From: PALSA-911 sp037442565 | GTDB lineage: Bacteria; Pseudomonadota; Alphaproteobacteria; Acetobacterales; Acetobacteraceae | Assembly (NCBI GenBank): GCA_037442565.1 | Contig: JBBIQA010000028.1 | Span: 1-33,120, forward strand | Direction of reading: 5' to 3' | DNA: 33,120 bases | Shown here: positions 16,485 to 23,746 of the stretch, one piece after another | How positions within the stretch are numbered: position 1 is the first letter of the stretch | Layout: every line of letters starts with the position of its first letter | Notes under the pieces: generated by a model | Told to the model about the DNA's origin: nothing | Seen by the model: the letters and a program-made list of their open reading frames with translations, nothing else | Databases searched by the model: none | Made by a program: the position numbers and the translations under genes

Positions 16485-17987
16485 TCAGGAAAGATAGCGC
16501 TCGGTCAGATGCGCGGTGAAATCGGCGGGGTCGAGCGGCTTGCCGGTGGCGGCGCGCATCAGGTCGTTGAAGGCCAGCAGGCTGCCGACGCCGTGCACCT
16601 TGGCACGCAGCCAGCCCATCAGCGGCGCCAGGTTGCCCTTCGCCAGGGCCGTGTCCAGGCCCGGCACGCCGCGCCGTGCCGCGGCCATCAGCTGGGCGGC
16701 GGCCATCGCGCCCAGCGTGTAGCTGGGGAAATAGCCGAACGCGCCGTCGTACCAGTGGATATCCTGCAAACAGCCCTGCGCGTCGTCGGGCGGGCGGATC
16801 CCCAGCAGCGCGTCCAGGCCATCGTTCCACGCCCCCGGCAGATCGGCCACCGCCAGATCGCCGCCGATCAGCGCCTGCTCCAGGCGGAAGCGCAGGATCA
16901 CGTGGGCGGGATAGGTCATCTCGTCGGCGTCGACGCGGATCAGCCCCCGCCCGACCCGCCGCCACAGCCGCGCCAGGTTTTCCGCCCGGTACGGCGCGGG
17001 ATCGCCGCCAAAGGTGGCGTGCAGCTCGGCCCCGAGAAAGCCCAGGAACGCATCGGACCGGCTGGCCTGCATCTCCACGATCAGGGACTGGCTCTCATGC
17101 GCCGCCATGCCCGCGGCCTCGCCGACCGGCTGGCGGCGGAACGCCTCCGGCAGGCCGCGCTCGTACATAGCGTGCCCGGTTTCGTGCAGCACGCCGAGCA
17201 GGCTCTGGGCGAAATCGGCGGTGTCGTAGCGGGTGGTGATGCGCACATCCGTCGCCGTGCCGCCGCAGAACGGGTGGGTGGAACGATCGAGCCGCGCATG
17301 GGCGTAATCAAGGCCCACCAGCGCCGACATGCGCCGGCACAGCACCTCCTGAGCCGCTTCGGGGAACGGTCCCTGGGGGCGAACCGGCGCCGGTCGGCTG
17401 GCCTGCAGTTCCAGCGCCAGCGGCAGCGCGGCGCGCAGAAAAACCTCGTAATCGGCGAATATCGGGGCCACGTCGGCGGCGGTGATGCCGCGCTGGTAGC
17501 CGTCCATCAGGGCATCGTACGGCGGCAGGCCAAGGGCAGGCGACAGCGCCGCCGCGGACTGGCGGACCAGATGCACCACCTCCGCCAGAAACGGGCGTAC
17601 GCTGGCGAAATCGGAATTCGTCCGCGCGTCGCGCCACACCTTCTCGCAGGCCGAGCTGGCGCGCGCCTGCGCCTCCACCAGATCGGCCGGCAGAGCCGTG
17701 GCGCGGGTATGCGCATGGCGGATCAGATCCAGGTTGGCGGCGCGCCAGGGATCTGGTTCAGGGCGCAACGACGCCTCGGCGATATCTTCCGCCACCGCCG
17801 GCTCGGTCAGCAGGGCATGGGACAGGCCGGCCAGCACGGCCAGCTGGTCGCCGCGCGCCGCGCCGCCGCCCGGCGGCATCATCGCCGCCGCGTCCCAGCC
17901 GAGCATGGCCTGAGCCTCGCCGATGGTGGCGATGCGTGCGAAGCGGGCGGCCAGGCGGTCGTAGGCGGCGTTGGCGGAAGCGTTCAT
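16485..17987 (-). CDS. Carboxypeptidase M32 (Taq-type)
   Basis: This 500-residue cytoplasmic zinc carboxypeptidase removes C-terminal residues from peptides. The zinc motif HETGH is at residues 268-272 (in LLGVLHETGHAMYERGLP), the expected place for the M32 family. Other family blocks are MLGWDAAAMMPPGG near the N-terminus, DRSTHPFCGGTATDVRITTRY before the zinc site, ESQSLIVEMQASRS after it, and GAFGYFPSYTLGAMAAAQL near the C-terminus. Length matches the family (about 500). Its start overlaps the SURF1 stop by four bases (ATGA, 17984-17987), an unexpected coupling of a general peptidase to a cytochrome oxidase assembly gene. Confidence 0.95.
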   Translation of the reverse strand: MNASANAAYDRLAARFARIATIGEAQAMLGWDAAAMMPPGGGAARGDQLAVLAGLSHALLTEPAVAEDIAEASLRPEPDPWRAANLDLIRHAHTRATALPADLVEAQARASSACEKVWRDARTNSDFASVRPFLAEVVHLVRQSAAALSPALGLPPYDALMDGYQRGITAADVAPIFADYEVFLRAALPLALELQASRPAPVRPQGPFPEAAQEVLCRRMSALVGLDYAHARLDRSTHPFCGGTATDVRITTRYDTADFAQSLLGVLHETGHAMYERGLPEAFRRQPVGEAAGMAAHESQSLIVEMQASRSDAFLGFLGAELHATFGGDPAPYRAENLARLWRRVGRGLIRVDADEMTYPAHVILRFRLEQALIGGDLAVADLPGAWNDGLDALLGIRPPDDAQGCLQDIHWYDGAFGYFPSYTLGAMAAAQLMAAARRGVPGLDTALAKGNLAPLMGWLRAKVHGVGSLLAFNDLMRAATGKPLDPADFTAHLTERYLS

Positions 17988-18688
17988 GCGCGAAGCACCT
18001 TGCGGGCGTAGATGACGAAGATCACCACCAGCGCGAGACCCAGGCTGAACCAGGTGATCGCATAGGAAAGATGGTCATTCGGCGGCCGCGGCAGGCGCTG
18101 CGCCGGCTGCGGATACCGTCCAGTCCGGGCCGGCCCCATCGCCACCAGCACGAAGGGCGCCACCTTCCCCAGGCCCAGCGACGGCCCGATGGCGGCGGGA
18201 TCAAGGGTGTAGAAGCGGTGCAGCGGCGGATCGTCGGCCGGCGAGAACAGTCCGGGCCGGGCGGGCAGGCGAATATAGCCCTCGACCGCCGCGCGCCCCC
18301 CGTCCGCGGCGACGTCGTCGGCGCGCTCGATCGGCACCCAGCCGCGATCCACCAGCACCGGCGGCGCCCCGCCATCGCGTTGCAGGGCCATAATGAGCCG
18401 CGCGCCCATTCTCGGACCGGTGGGCGTATCGGAAACATCGGCGCCATACAGGGCGTAGCGGCCCGCCAGCCACGTGCCCTCGGCGCGCACCTTGGCGAAC
18501 ACCGGCGGATCGGCCGGCAAGGGAATCGCCGGCGAGGATTCCGCGCGGTCGATGCCGGCCAGCAGCGCCGTCTTCCAGTCCAGGCGCTGCAACTGCCAGA
18601 TCCCCAGGCCACAGGTCAGGGCCAGCATCAGCGCCGCGGTCACGGCGGGGATCCGCAATCGGCGCCAACGGCCGCCGGAAGTCGTCAT
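17984..18688 (-). CDS. SURF1 family cytochrome oxidase biogenesis protein
   Basis: This 234-residue inner-membrane protein assists assembly of aa3-type cytochrome c oxidase, probably by handling haem a. It has the SURF1 layout of two membrane helices at the ends (about residues 13-33, including GLGIWQLQRLDWK, and 207-228, SYAITWFSLGLALVVIFVIYA) with a periplasmic domain between them. Conserved stretches are GxWQLxRLxWK, VLVDRGWVP and DHLSYAxTWFSLA near the C-terminus. The start at 18688 is chosen because it overlaps the DUF983 stop in an ATGA; a longer start at 18817 would run through the DUF983 gene. It is flanked by DUF983/coxC upstream and the M32 peptidase downstream. Confidence 0.93.
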   Translation of the reverse strand: MTTSGGRWRRLRIPAVTAALMLALTCGLGIWQLQRLDWKTALLAGIDRAESSPAIPLPADPPVFAKVRAEGTWLAGRYALYGADVSDTPTGPRMGARLIMALQRDGGAPPVLVDRGWVPIERADDVAADGGRAAVEGYIRLPARPGLFSPADDPPLHRFYTLDPAAIGPSLGLGKVAPFVLVAMGPARTGRYPQPAQRLPRPPNDHLSYAITWFSLGLALVVIFVIYARKVLRA

Positions 18689-19068
18689 TCTTCGTCTGTC
18701 TCGGATTGCACCGGGCGATGGCGATACTGCAGCGCCACCAGAGCGGCCTTCAGCGGCCGCATCATCAGGATCGCCACCGGGATCGTGAACAGCGGCCAGA
18801 TGACCGCGTGCACCCATAGCGGGGGGGAGAAACGAAACTCCACCCAGAAGGCCAGCCCAACCACCAGGGCCCCCAGCAGCAGGATCACCGCGACGGCCGG
18901 GCCATCGCCGGCATCATGCTTGCTGAGATCAAGACCGCAGACCGAACAGCGGTCCCGGACCGTCAGCAGGCCTGAAAACACCGCCCCCTGGCCGCAACGT
19001 GGACAGCGGCACAGGAGAGCGGCCTGCAGCAAGGAAACCGGCGGAGCGCTTTCCGGAGCCTGGGTCAA
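18685..19068 (-). CDS. DUF983 membrane protein
   Basis: This 127-residue protein has a zinc-ribbon head (C22-x2-C25 in RCPRCGQGAVF, C41-x2-C44 in CSVCGLDLS) and the DAGDGPA motif typical of DUF983. Two membrane helices follow, about residues 57-77 and 83-103. DUF983 genes sit beside cytochrome oxidase genes in many alphaproteobacteria, as here between coxC and SURF1, so a role in oxidase assembly is likely but unproven. It begins 24 bases after the coxC stop and shares an ATGA with SURF1. Confidence 0.92.
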   Translation of the reverse strand: MTQAPESAPPVSLLQAALLCRCPRCGQGAVFSGLLTVRDRCSVCGLDLSKHDAGDGPAVAVILLLGALVVGLAFWVEFRFSPPLWVHAVIWPLFTIPVAILMMRPLKAALVALQYRHRPVQSETDEE

Positions 19069-19092
19069 GAGATTGGCACGACCCGGGGCCGG

Positions 19093-19968
19093 CTAGCCGC
19101 CGACATTCGCTTCCAACGGACCGGCGCCGTACCAGTAGATGCAGACGAACAGGAACAGCCACACCACGTCCACGAAGTGCCAGTACCAGGCTGCCGCCTC
19201 GAAGCCGAAATGCCGCTCCGGCGTGAACTGGCCTGCGCGGGCCCGGAACCAGCAGACCAACAGGAAAAGCGTGCCGACGATGACGTGGAAGCCGTGGAAG
19301 CCGGTCGCCAGGAAGAACACCGAGGAGTAGATGCCGCCATTGACGAACTTGAACGGGGCCTCCGAATACTCGATCGCCTGGCACATGGTGAAGGTCAGGC
19401 CCAGCAGCACGGTAAGCAGCAGGCCGGTGGTGAGGCCCTTGCGGTCGCCATGCAGCAGGCTGTGATGCGCCCAGGTGACGGTGGTGCCCGACAGCAGCAG
19501 GATCATCGTGTTCAGCAGCGGCAGGTGGAACGGGTCGAACGTGGTCACGCCCGGCGGGGGCCAGGTCGTGTTCAGCACGCCGGTCGCGGTGCTGACGGTC
19601 TCCGGCAGCAGCAGGAAGTTGAAATAGGCCCAGAAAAAGCCAACGAAGAACATCACCTCGCTGGCGATGAACAGCATCATGCCGTAGCGCAGGCCCAGGC
19701 GGACCAGCGGGCCGTGCATGCCCGGCGTGCGGCTCTCGCGGATGACGTCGCGCCACCAGAAGAACATCACCGCCAGAACGACGGCCAGGCCGAGGCCCAG
19801 CAGGATGAAGTTGTGGAAATGCGCGGCGACGGCGATGCCCAGTACCGTCATTGCGGCGCCAAGCGCGCCGACGATCGGCCACGGGCTCGGATCTACCAGA
19901 TGATAAGGCTGCTTGATCCCCGAACTCTGAAAGCTCGTGGGGATTGCTGCGTGCGAATCGCTGCTCAT
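19093..19968 (-). CDS. coxC: Cytochrome c oxidase subunit III
   Basis: This 291-residue, seven-helix subunit of the haem-copper terminal oxidase is located in the inner membrane. Family features are QPYHLVDPSPWPIVGA near the N-terminus, EVMFFVGFFWAYFNF, WPPPGVTTFDPFHLPLLNTMILLLSGTTVTWAHH, GFHGFHVIVGTLFL and the C-terminal HFGFEAAAWYWHFVDVVWLFLFVCIYWYG. The start at 19968 lies just before MSSDSHAA. Earlier codons in frame add a basic leader not expected in the family. DUF983 and SURF1 follow closely. The subunit I and II genes and ctaG, often directly upstream, are not here; an MFS transporter gene lies upstream on the same strand. Confidence 0.97.
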   Translation of the reverse strand: MSSDSHAAIPTSFQSSGIKQPYHLVDPSPWPIVGALGAAMTVLGIAVAAHFHNFILLGLGLAVVLAVMFFWWRDVIRESRTPGMHGPLVRLGLRYGMMLFIASEVMFFVGFFWAYFNFLLLPETVSTATGVLNTTWPPPGVTTFDPFHLPLLNTMILLLSGTTVTWAHHSLLHGDRKGLTTGLLLTVLLGLTFTMCQAIEYSEAPFKFVNGGIYSSVFFLATGFHGFHVIVGTLFLLVCWFRARAGQFTPERHFGFEAAAWYWHFVDVVWLFLFVCIYWYGAGPLEANVGG

Positions 19969-20095
19969 ACCAAACCCATGCGTAAACCGCCGAGGGGAAC
20001 GCCCCGGCACGATGTCTGCATAATCCCCAATTCCCCGCGCCGTTCAAGTGGCCAATCCGGAACGCGGTCCAATCAGGCGCGTTACGTCCCGCTCG

Positions 20096-21274
20096 TCAGC
20101 TGGCGCGCCGTGTCGCCGACCAGGTCCAGAACGCCAGCATCAGCACCCCGGCGGCAACCGCGGCGAAAGCGGTGCGGTAGCCGGCCAGCGCCAGCACCGT
20201 CCCGAAGGCCAGCGAGCCCGCCGTCTGGCCGAGGAACAGCGCCAGCGCGAAGGCGGCCACCGCGGTGCCGCGGGCCTCAGGCATCACCTCGGTCGCGCGC
20301 GCCTGCAGCACGCCATGGAACATGTAGAACAGCATCCCCAGCAGCAGCTGGATCGCCACCACCGCATGCCAGTCCGGTACCACCGCCAGCAGGGCCACGC
20401 CGGCCGCGAGGCCTGCCCCGCCGGTCAGCAGCAGCCCACCCTCCCCCATTCGCCGGATCAGGCGCCGGGCGATGCGCGTGTAGACGAATGCCCCGAGGCC
20501 GAATCCGGCGACCACCAGCCCCGAGCGCGCGGCCGTCAGGCCGAATTGCTGGATGAGGAAAGACCCGACATAGGGAAACGCGCCGCCGAACAGCAGAAAC
20601 CCGTCAAAGAAGGCCGCGATCAGCAGCTGGCGCGCTCCGGCATGGCCAAACAGCCGGACGAATGCGAAGACCCCCTGCCCCCTGGCGCCGCCCGCTGGCG
20701 GCATCCGCCACAAGGTCTTGCCGAAACGGGACGCGATCAGCGCGCTGACCCCCACCGCCAGCAAACCCAGCACCGCGAAGGCGCCCCGCCAACCGGCGAA
20801 CTCGCCGACGATCCCGGCGATCGGCCCGGTCAGCATTTGTGCCATCACCATCCCGGTGAGGAAGCGGCCGATCGTCTCCTGGCGTTCGTTGTATGGAACG
20901 GTGTCGCCGATATGCGCCAGTAGCAGCGGAATGATCGCGCCGGCGAACAGGCCCGACAGCGCCCGGGACGCGATCAACAGGGGCAGGCCCGGCGCGAAGG
21001 CGCAGGCGAACTGCGCCAGCCCGTACAGGAACAGCGCGCAGCCGGCGACTCGCACCTTGCCGAAGCGATCCCCGAGCGGGCCGGTGACCAGCTGGCCAAG
21101 CCCGTAGGGCAACATGAATCCGGCCACGATCACGCTGGCGGCCGCGACGGTGATGCCGGCATCCGCCGCGACCAGCGGCAACAGCGGGTCGAGCAGCCGG
21201 ATCCCGGCACCGGACGCGAACCCCGCGGCGGCCAGCACGGAAATCGGGAACCGCGGCGCCGCCGGCGCGTTCAC
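20096..21274 (-). CDS. Major facilitator superfamily transporter
   Basis: This is an MFS-type transporter of about 392 residues with roughly twelve membrane helices. The loop between helices 2 and 3 carries GPLGDRFGKVRV, the MFS motif A (GxLxDRxGxxxx), after YGLGQLV. The drug:H+ antiporter-like helix order and the RALSGLFAGAIIPLLLA segment suggest an efflux transporter. The GTG start at 21274 is chosen because it lies 25 bases after the stop of the SDR gene; the ATG at 21352 would overlap that gene by 53 bases. No strong ribosome site supports either choice. The substrate is unknown. It is probably co-transcribed with the SDR gene. Confidence 0.86.
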   Translation of the reverse strand: MNAPAAPRFPISVLAAAGFASGAGIRLLDPLLPLVAADAGITVAAASVIVAGFMLPYGLGQLVTGPLGDRFGKVRVAGCALFLYGLAQFACAFAPGLPLLIASRALSGLFAGAIIPLLLAHIGDTVPYNERQETIGRFLTGMVMAQMLTGPIAGIVGEFAGWRGAFAVLGLLAVGVSALIASRFGKTLWRMPPAGGARGQGVFAFVRLFGHAGARQLLIAAFFDGFLLFGGAFPYVGSFLIQQFGLTAARSGLVVAGFGLGAFVYTRIARRLIRRMGEGGLLLTGGAGLAAGVALLAVVPDWHAVVAIQLLLGMLFYMFHGVLQARATEVMPEARGTAVAAFALALFLGQTAGSLAFGTVLALAGYRTAFAAVAAGVLMLAFWTWSATRRAS

Positions 21275-21299
21275 GCGGACGGCACTGTCCGCCGGGAAT

Positions 21300-22061
21300 T
21301 CAGGCAAGCCCGATCCGCGCGCGCAACGCGTCATCACGCAGCGACAGCTCACTGCCCGCCAGGTCGTCCGCCGCCGGGGTGCACAGATAGACCAGCGCCC
21401 GGGCGGGATGATCCACCGGCGCCAGGTCGGCGCGCGGGATCTGGCTGATGATATTGACGCCGGAGGCGCGGATCAGCACCTGCATATCGGTATCGACGGT
21501 GCCCGGCGCGAAGCCGAACACGCGGATCTTCCGCTCCGCCGTCTCCAGCGCGATCGCCCGCGTCATCATCGCCAGGCCCGCCTTGCCGGTGCAGTAGGCG
21601 CTCCAGCCTTCCAGCGGGCGGTGCGCGGCGCCCGAGGAGATGTTGATGATCGTGCCGCCGCCGCGCGCGATCATGCCCGGCAGCACGGCGCGCACGCCAT
21701 GAAAGGCACCGACCAGGTTGATCTGGATGTTGCGCGCCCAGGCGGCCGGATCGGCCTCGGCGATGCCGGCGATCGGCTCGATGACGCCGGCGTTGTTGAC
21801 CAGCACGTCAACCGGCCCGAGTTCAGCCTCGGTCCGCGCCACCAGGGCAGTGACGGAGGCGAAATCCGACACGTCCGACGCCATGGAAACGGCCCGGCCG
21901 CCGCCGGCGACGATCTCGGCGGCGACCTTGGCGGATGCGGCGGCATCGCGCGACGTGATCATCAGGGCCGCGCCTTCCCGCGCCAACGCCAGCGCGGCAG
22001 CCGCGCCGATACCCCGGCTGCCGCCCGTCATGATCACGATCTTGCCCGCCAATGCCGCCAT
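21300..22061 (-). CDS. SDR family NAD(P)-dependent oxidoreductase
   Basis: This 253-residue classical short-chain dehydrogenase has the cofactor loop TGGSRGIG at 12-19, NNAG at 89-92, and the catalytic tetrad N115, S143, Y156, K160 (YCTGK) at normal spacing. The cofactor loop is followed by ITSRD near the end of strand 2, which leans to NADPH but is not decisive. After the tetrad the expected PGTVDTDM segment follows. The start at 22061 has GGGAGAGAC upstream; the earlier in-frame start at 22136 only adds a basic leader. It is the first gene of a two-gene unit with the MFS transporter and is divergent from the cupredoxin across an AT-rich intergenic region. The substrate is unknown. Confidence 0.9.
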   Translation of the reverse strand: MAALAGKIVIMTGGSRGIGAAAALALAREGAALMITSRDAAASAKVAAEIVAGGGRAVSMASDVSDFASVTALVARTEAELGPVDVLVNNAGVIEPIAGIAEADPAAWARNIQINLVGAFHGVRAVLPGMIARGGGTIINISSGAAHRPLEGWSAYCTGKAGLAMMTRAIALETAERKIRVFGFAPGTVDTDMQVLIRASGVNIISQIPRADLAPVDHPARALVYLCTPAADDLAGSELSLRDDALRARIGLA

Positions 22062-22224
22062 GTCCGTCTCTCCCGCGAATGAACGCACCGATTTAGGCGC
22101 GCACCGGTCGCGCGGCAAATCCTGCCGCTTTCGCATCGGCCGGGGCAGCTGGCTGCCGTCGGGCCGATCGTGGACCGGCAGCGGACCTGCCTTGGGGCAA
22201 CGGCCTTAATTTTCGTCCATGCGA

Positions 22225-22244
22225 TACGATATTATGTAATCGTA
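22225..22244. repeat. Inverted repeat TACGAT-N8-ATCGTA, candidate operator
   Basis: Perfect 6-base arms flank an eight-base AT-rich centre, within the AT-rich divergent intergenic region. Size and symmetry fit binding of a dimeric regulator. Which regulator is unknown. Confidence 0.4.
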
Positions 22245-22418
22245 ATTCTCGGAATTGTTTTAAATTTATCAAATATTGTTATTCGTCACCAAACAGCCCG
22301 CGCGACAGGTCAAATAACCCCAGCCAGCCAACTTGCGACTTTCTTTGTAAAATATGGCACCCCCTTGTGCCCTACCCCATGCAATGCGAGGTTTTCTGCC
22401 GCTGACAAACCGCAATGC

Positions 22419-22431
22419 CCGCTTTAAGCGG
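22419..22431. repeat. 13-base palindrome CCGCTTTAAGCGG, candidate operator
   Basis: Perfect palindrome around a central T, about 56 bases before the cupredoxin start. It could be an operator or form a small hairpin in the leader RNA. Confidence 0.35.
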
Positions 22432-22486
22432 CAACGGGATCGCCGATCCGGAAGGACCGGTCACATTGGAAAGGTCTGGACTCACG

Positions 22487-22954
22487 ATGCGCCATAACCG
22501 GATGCTTCAAAGCCTTTGCACCCTATCGTTCGCCGGCACGCTGCTTGGGATGGCCGTCGGCTTCGCCGCGCCGGCTTTCGCCAATACGACCGTGAAGGTC
22601 GCCCTGATGGACCCGAGCACGGGCAGTTCCGTGTCGGGCATGATGATGACCGCCACCCCGAACACCGTGAAGGCCGGGATGGTCACATTCCAGGACACCA
22701 ACGAGTCCAAGGGGCTGGTGCATGAAATGATCCTGATCCGCAAGCCGGCCGACGGGAAGGCCCTGCCCTACGACGCCAAGACACAGCGGATCATCGAAGC
22801 GAAGATCAAGAGCCTCGGTGAGGTGTCGGAACTCGACCCGGGGAAATCCGGCAAGCTGACGGTCACCCTGAAGCCGGGCAACTACCTGCTGCTTTGCAAC
22901 CAGGCCAGCCACTACATGGCGGGCATGTCCACGCCCTTCACCGTCACGCCGTGA
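22487..22954 (+). CDS. Periplasmic cupredoxin (type I copper protein)
   Basis: This 155-residue protein has a signal peptide ending at AFA (about residue 32), so it is periplasmic. The rest is a cupredoxin fold. The likely type I copper ligands are all present: H79 (GLVHEM), C137, H142 and M147. The last three form C-x4-H-x4-M (LLLCNQASHYMAGM), the azurin/plastocyanin-type loop. Such proteins shuttle electrons or chaperone copper; the partner is unknown. The ATG at 22487 has GGAAAGG upstream and precedes the signal peptide; the frame open from 22415 adds a non-signal leader. A hairpin follows at 22969-22989, before the FNR-type box of the next gene, so it is probably transcribed alone. Confidence 0.88.
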   Translation: MRHNRMLQSLCTLSFAGTLLGMAVGFAAPAFANTTVKVALMDPSTGSSVSGMMMTATPNTVKAGMVTFQDTNESKGLVHEMILIRKPADGKALPYDAKTQRIIEAKIKSLGEVSELDPGKSGKLTVTLKPGNYLLLCNQASHYMAGMSTPFTVTP

Positions 22955-22968
22955 ACGCCCGACCGTCG

Positions 22969-22989
22969 CGGCGGCGTGCTCTGCCGCCG
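22969..22989 (+). terminator. Possible terminator hairpin after the cupredoxin gene
   Basis: CGGCGGC pairs perfectly with GCCGCCG across a seven-base loop, 15 bases after the stop codon. No T-tract follows, so it may slow or stabilise the transcript end without strong intrinsic termination. Confidence 0.4.
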
Positions 22990-23015
22990 GGACGCTCAGG
23001 CGTGGCCGTGGGTTG

Positions 23016-23029
23016 TTGATCTGAGTCAA
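23016..23029 (+). promoter_or_regulatory. FNR/FixK/ANR-type box
   Basis: TTGAT-CTGA-GTCAA differs from the consensus TTGAT-N4-ATCAA at one position. Its centre (23022.5) lies 32 bases before the centre of a TAnnnT hexamer (TAGCCT, 23052-23057). That is the geometry of a class II activator site at -41.5, and would put the transcript start near 23064, just ahead of the GAGGAGG ribosome site of the HPF-cold-shock gene. Binding is inferred from sequence. Confidence 0.65.
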
Positions 23030-23082
23030 CGAAAGGTTCCCGGCGTCAGCGTAGCCTTCTCCCAACGCAAGAGGAGGGCAGC

Positions 23083-23667
23083 GTGGAGCTTGCAACCGAG
23101 ATCACCTTCCGCAACATGGACAAGTCGGAGGCGTTGGAGGATCGTATCCGCGCCCGGCTGGCCGAACTGGAACAGTTCCACCCGCGGATCACGTCGTGCC
23201 GCGTGGTCGTCGAGAAGGGCCATCGGCGTCATCACAAGGGCAATGTCTTCGGCATCCGCCTGGTACTGCGGGTGCCCGGGCGGGAGATCGTGATCTCCCG
23301 CGATCCGGAAGCCGATCACGCGCATGAGGACGCCCATGTCGCCGTCCGCGACGCGTTCGACGCCGCCCGCCGGCAGCTGGAGGACTACGCCCGCACCCAG
23401 CGCGGCACCATCAAGCAGCATGACGTGCCGGATCTCGGCCGCGTCTCCAAGCTGATCGCCGAACAGGATTACGGCTTCCTCGAATCGCCCGATGGCACGG
23501 AAGTGTATTTCCATCGCAATGCCGTGGTCGGCAATCACTTCGATCAGTTGAAGGTCGGCGACGAGGTGCGCTTCGTCCTGCATCCGGGCGAGGGCGAAAA
23601 AGGGCCGCAGGCCAGCAGCGTGGTCAAGCTCGGGACGCATCATCCCGGCCCGGCGCATCCGCTCTGA
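23083..23667 (+). CDS. HPF/RaiA-type ribosome hibernation factor fused to a cold-shock domain
   Basis: This 194-residue protein joins two nucleic-acid-binding domains. Residues 1 to about 105 match the S30AE/HPF-RaiA fold (ITFRNMDKSEALEDRIRARLAELE ... VVVEKGHRRHHKGNVFGIRL), which sits in the small-subunit decoding centre and silences idle ribosomes. Residues 118-183 form a cold-shock domain with RNP1-like DYGFLES (129-135) and RNP2-like VYFHRNAV (141-148). The usual long-HPF dimerisation tail is absent, replaced by the cold-shock domain. The GTG start has a strong GAGGAGG ribosome site. An FNR-type box lies upstream. DUF3775 follows after 79 bases containing stem-loops. Proteins with this architecture are known from database annotation; the exact ribosomal effect is unproven. 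Confidence 0.9.
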   Translation: MELATEITFRNMDKSEALEDRIRARLAELEQFHPRITSCRVVVEKGHRRHHKGNVFGIRLVLRVPGREIVISRDPEADHAHEDAHVAVRDAFDAARRQLEDYARTQRGTIKQHDVPDLGRVSKLIAEQDYGFLESPDGTEVYFHRNAVVGNHFDQLKVGDEVRFVLHPGEGEKGPQASSVVKLGTHHPGPAHPL

Positions 23668-23720
23668 CCGGCGCGCCGGTCAGCGAGCCGGCCTGGTCAG
23701 CGAGCCGGGCTGAGCCCGGC
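23666..23720 (+). repeat. Intercistronic palindrome, direct repeats and hairpin
   Basis: Between the HPF fusion and DUF3775 genes lie three structures. A perfect 16-base palindrome GACCGGCGCGCCGGTC (23666-23681) overlaps the stop codon. Two copies of GGTCAGCGAGCCGG (23678-23691, 23695-23708) follow with a 17-base period. Then a hairpin GCCGGGC-TGA-GCCCGGC spans 23704-23720. They could stabilise or process the mRNA and so set the ratio of the two proteins. Confidence 0.6.
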
Positions 23721-23746
23721 ACACACCGAGCCCGCAGGAGAGGCCA

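Larger units (their letters stand above)
22062..22486. promoter_or_regulatory. AT-rich divergent intergenic region with inverted repeats
   Basis: This 425-base stretch separates the SDR gene (minus) and the cupredoxin gene (plus). I see no convincing gene in it. About 22206-22350 is strikingly AT-rich against the GC-rich surroundings, which fits promoters for one or both directions. It contains the inverted repeat TACGAT-N8-ATCGTA (22225-22244) and the 13-base palindrome CCGCTTTAAGCGG (22419-22431), the latter 56 bases before the cupredoxin ATG. No clear sigma-70 pair with 16-18 base spacing could be fixed. Confidence 0.5.

Noticed and set aside
14464..16497. Very long open frame on the plus strand (677 codons) antisense to thrC, the lipoprotein and DUF1272
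   Set aside because: It runs across several real genes on the other strand and reads as Arg/Gly/His-rich sequence without domains. GC-rich coding DNA commonly leaves such antisense frames open.
16509..18011. 500-codon plus-strand frame over the M32 carboxypeptidase
   Set aside because: It mirrors the real gene almost exactly and has no recognisable domain, while the minus strand encodes a complete HETGH peptidase.
22259..22272. Second possible FNR-type site (TTTAA-N4-ATCAA) upstream of the cupredoxin gene
   Set aside because: Only one half-site matches, and it sits in AT-rich DNA where such half-sites arise by chance, too far (about 220 bases) from the gene for class II activation.
22170..22427. 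Small plus-strand frame (about 85 codons) in the AT-rich intergenic region
   Set aside because: No ribosome site, no recognisable features, and it lies across the AT-rich promoter-like stretch, so chance is the likelier explanation.
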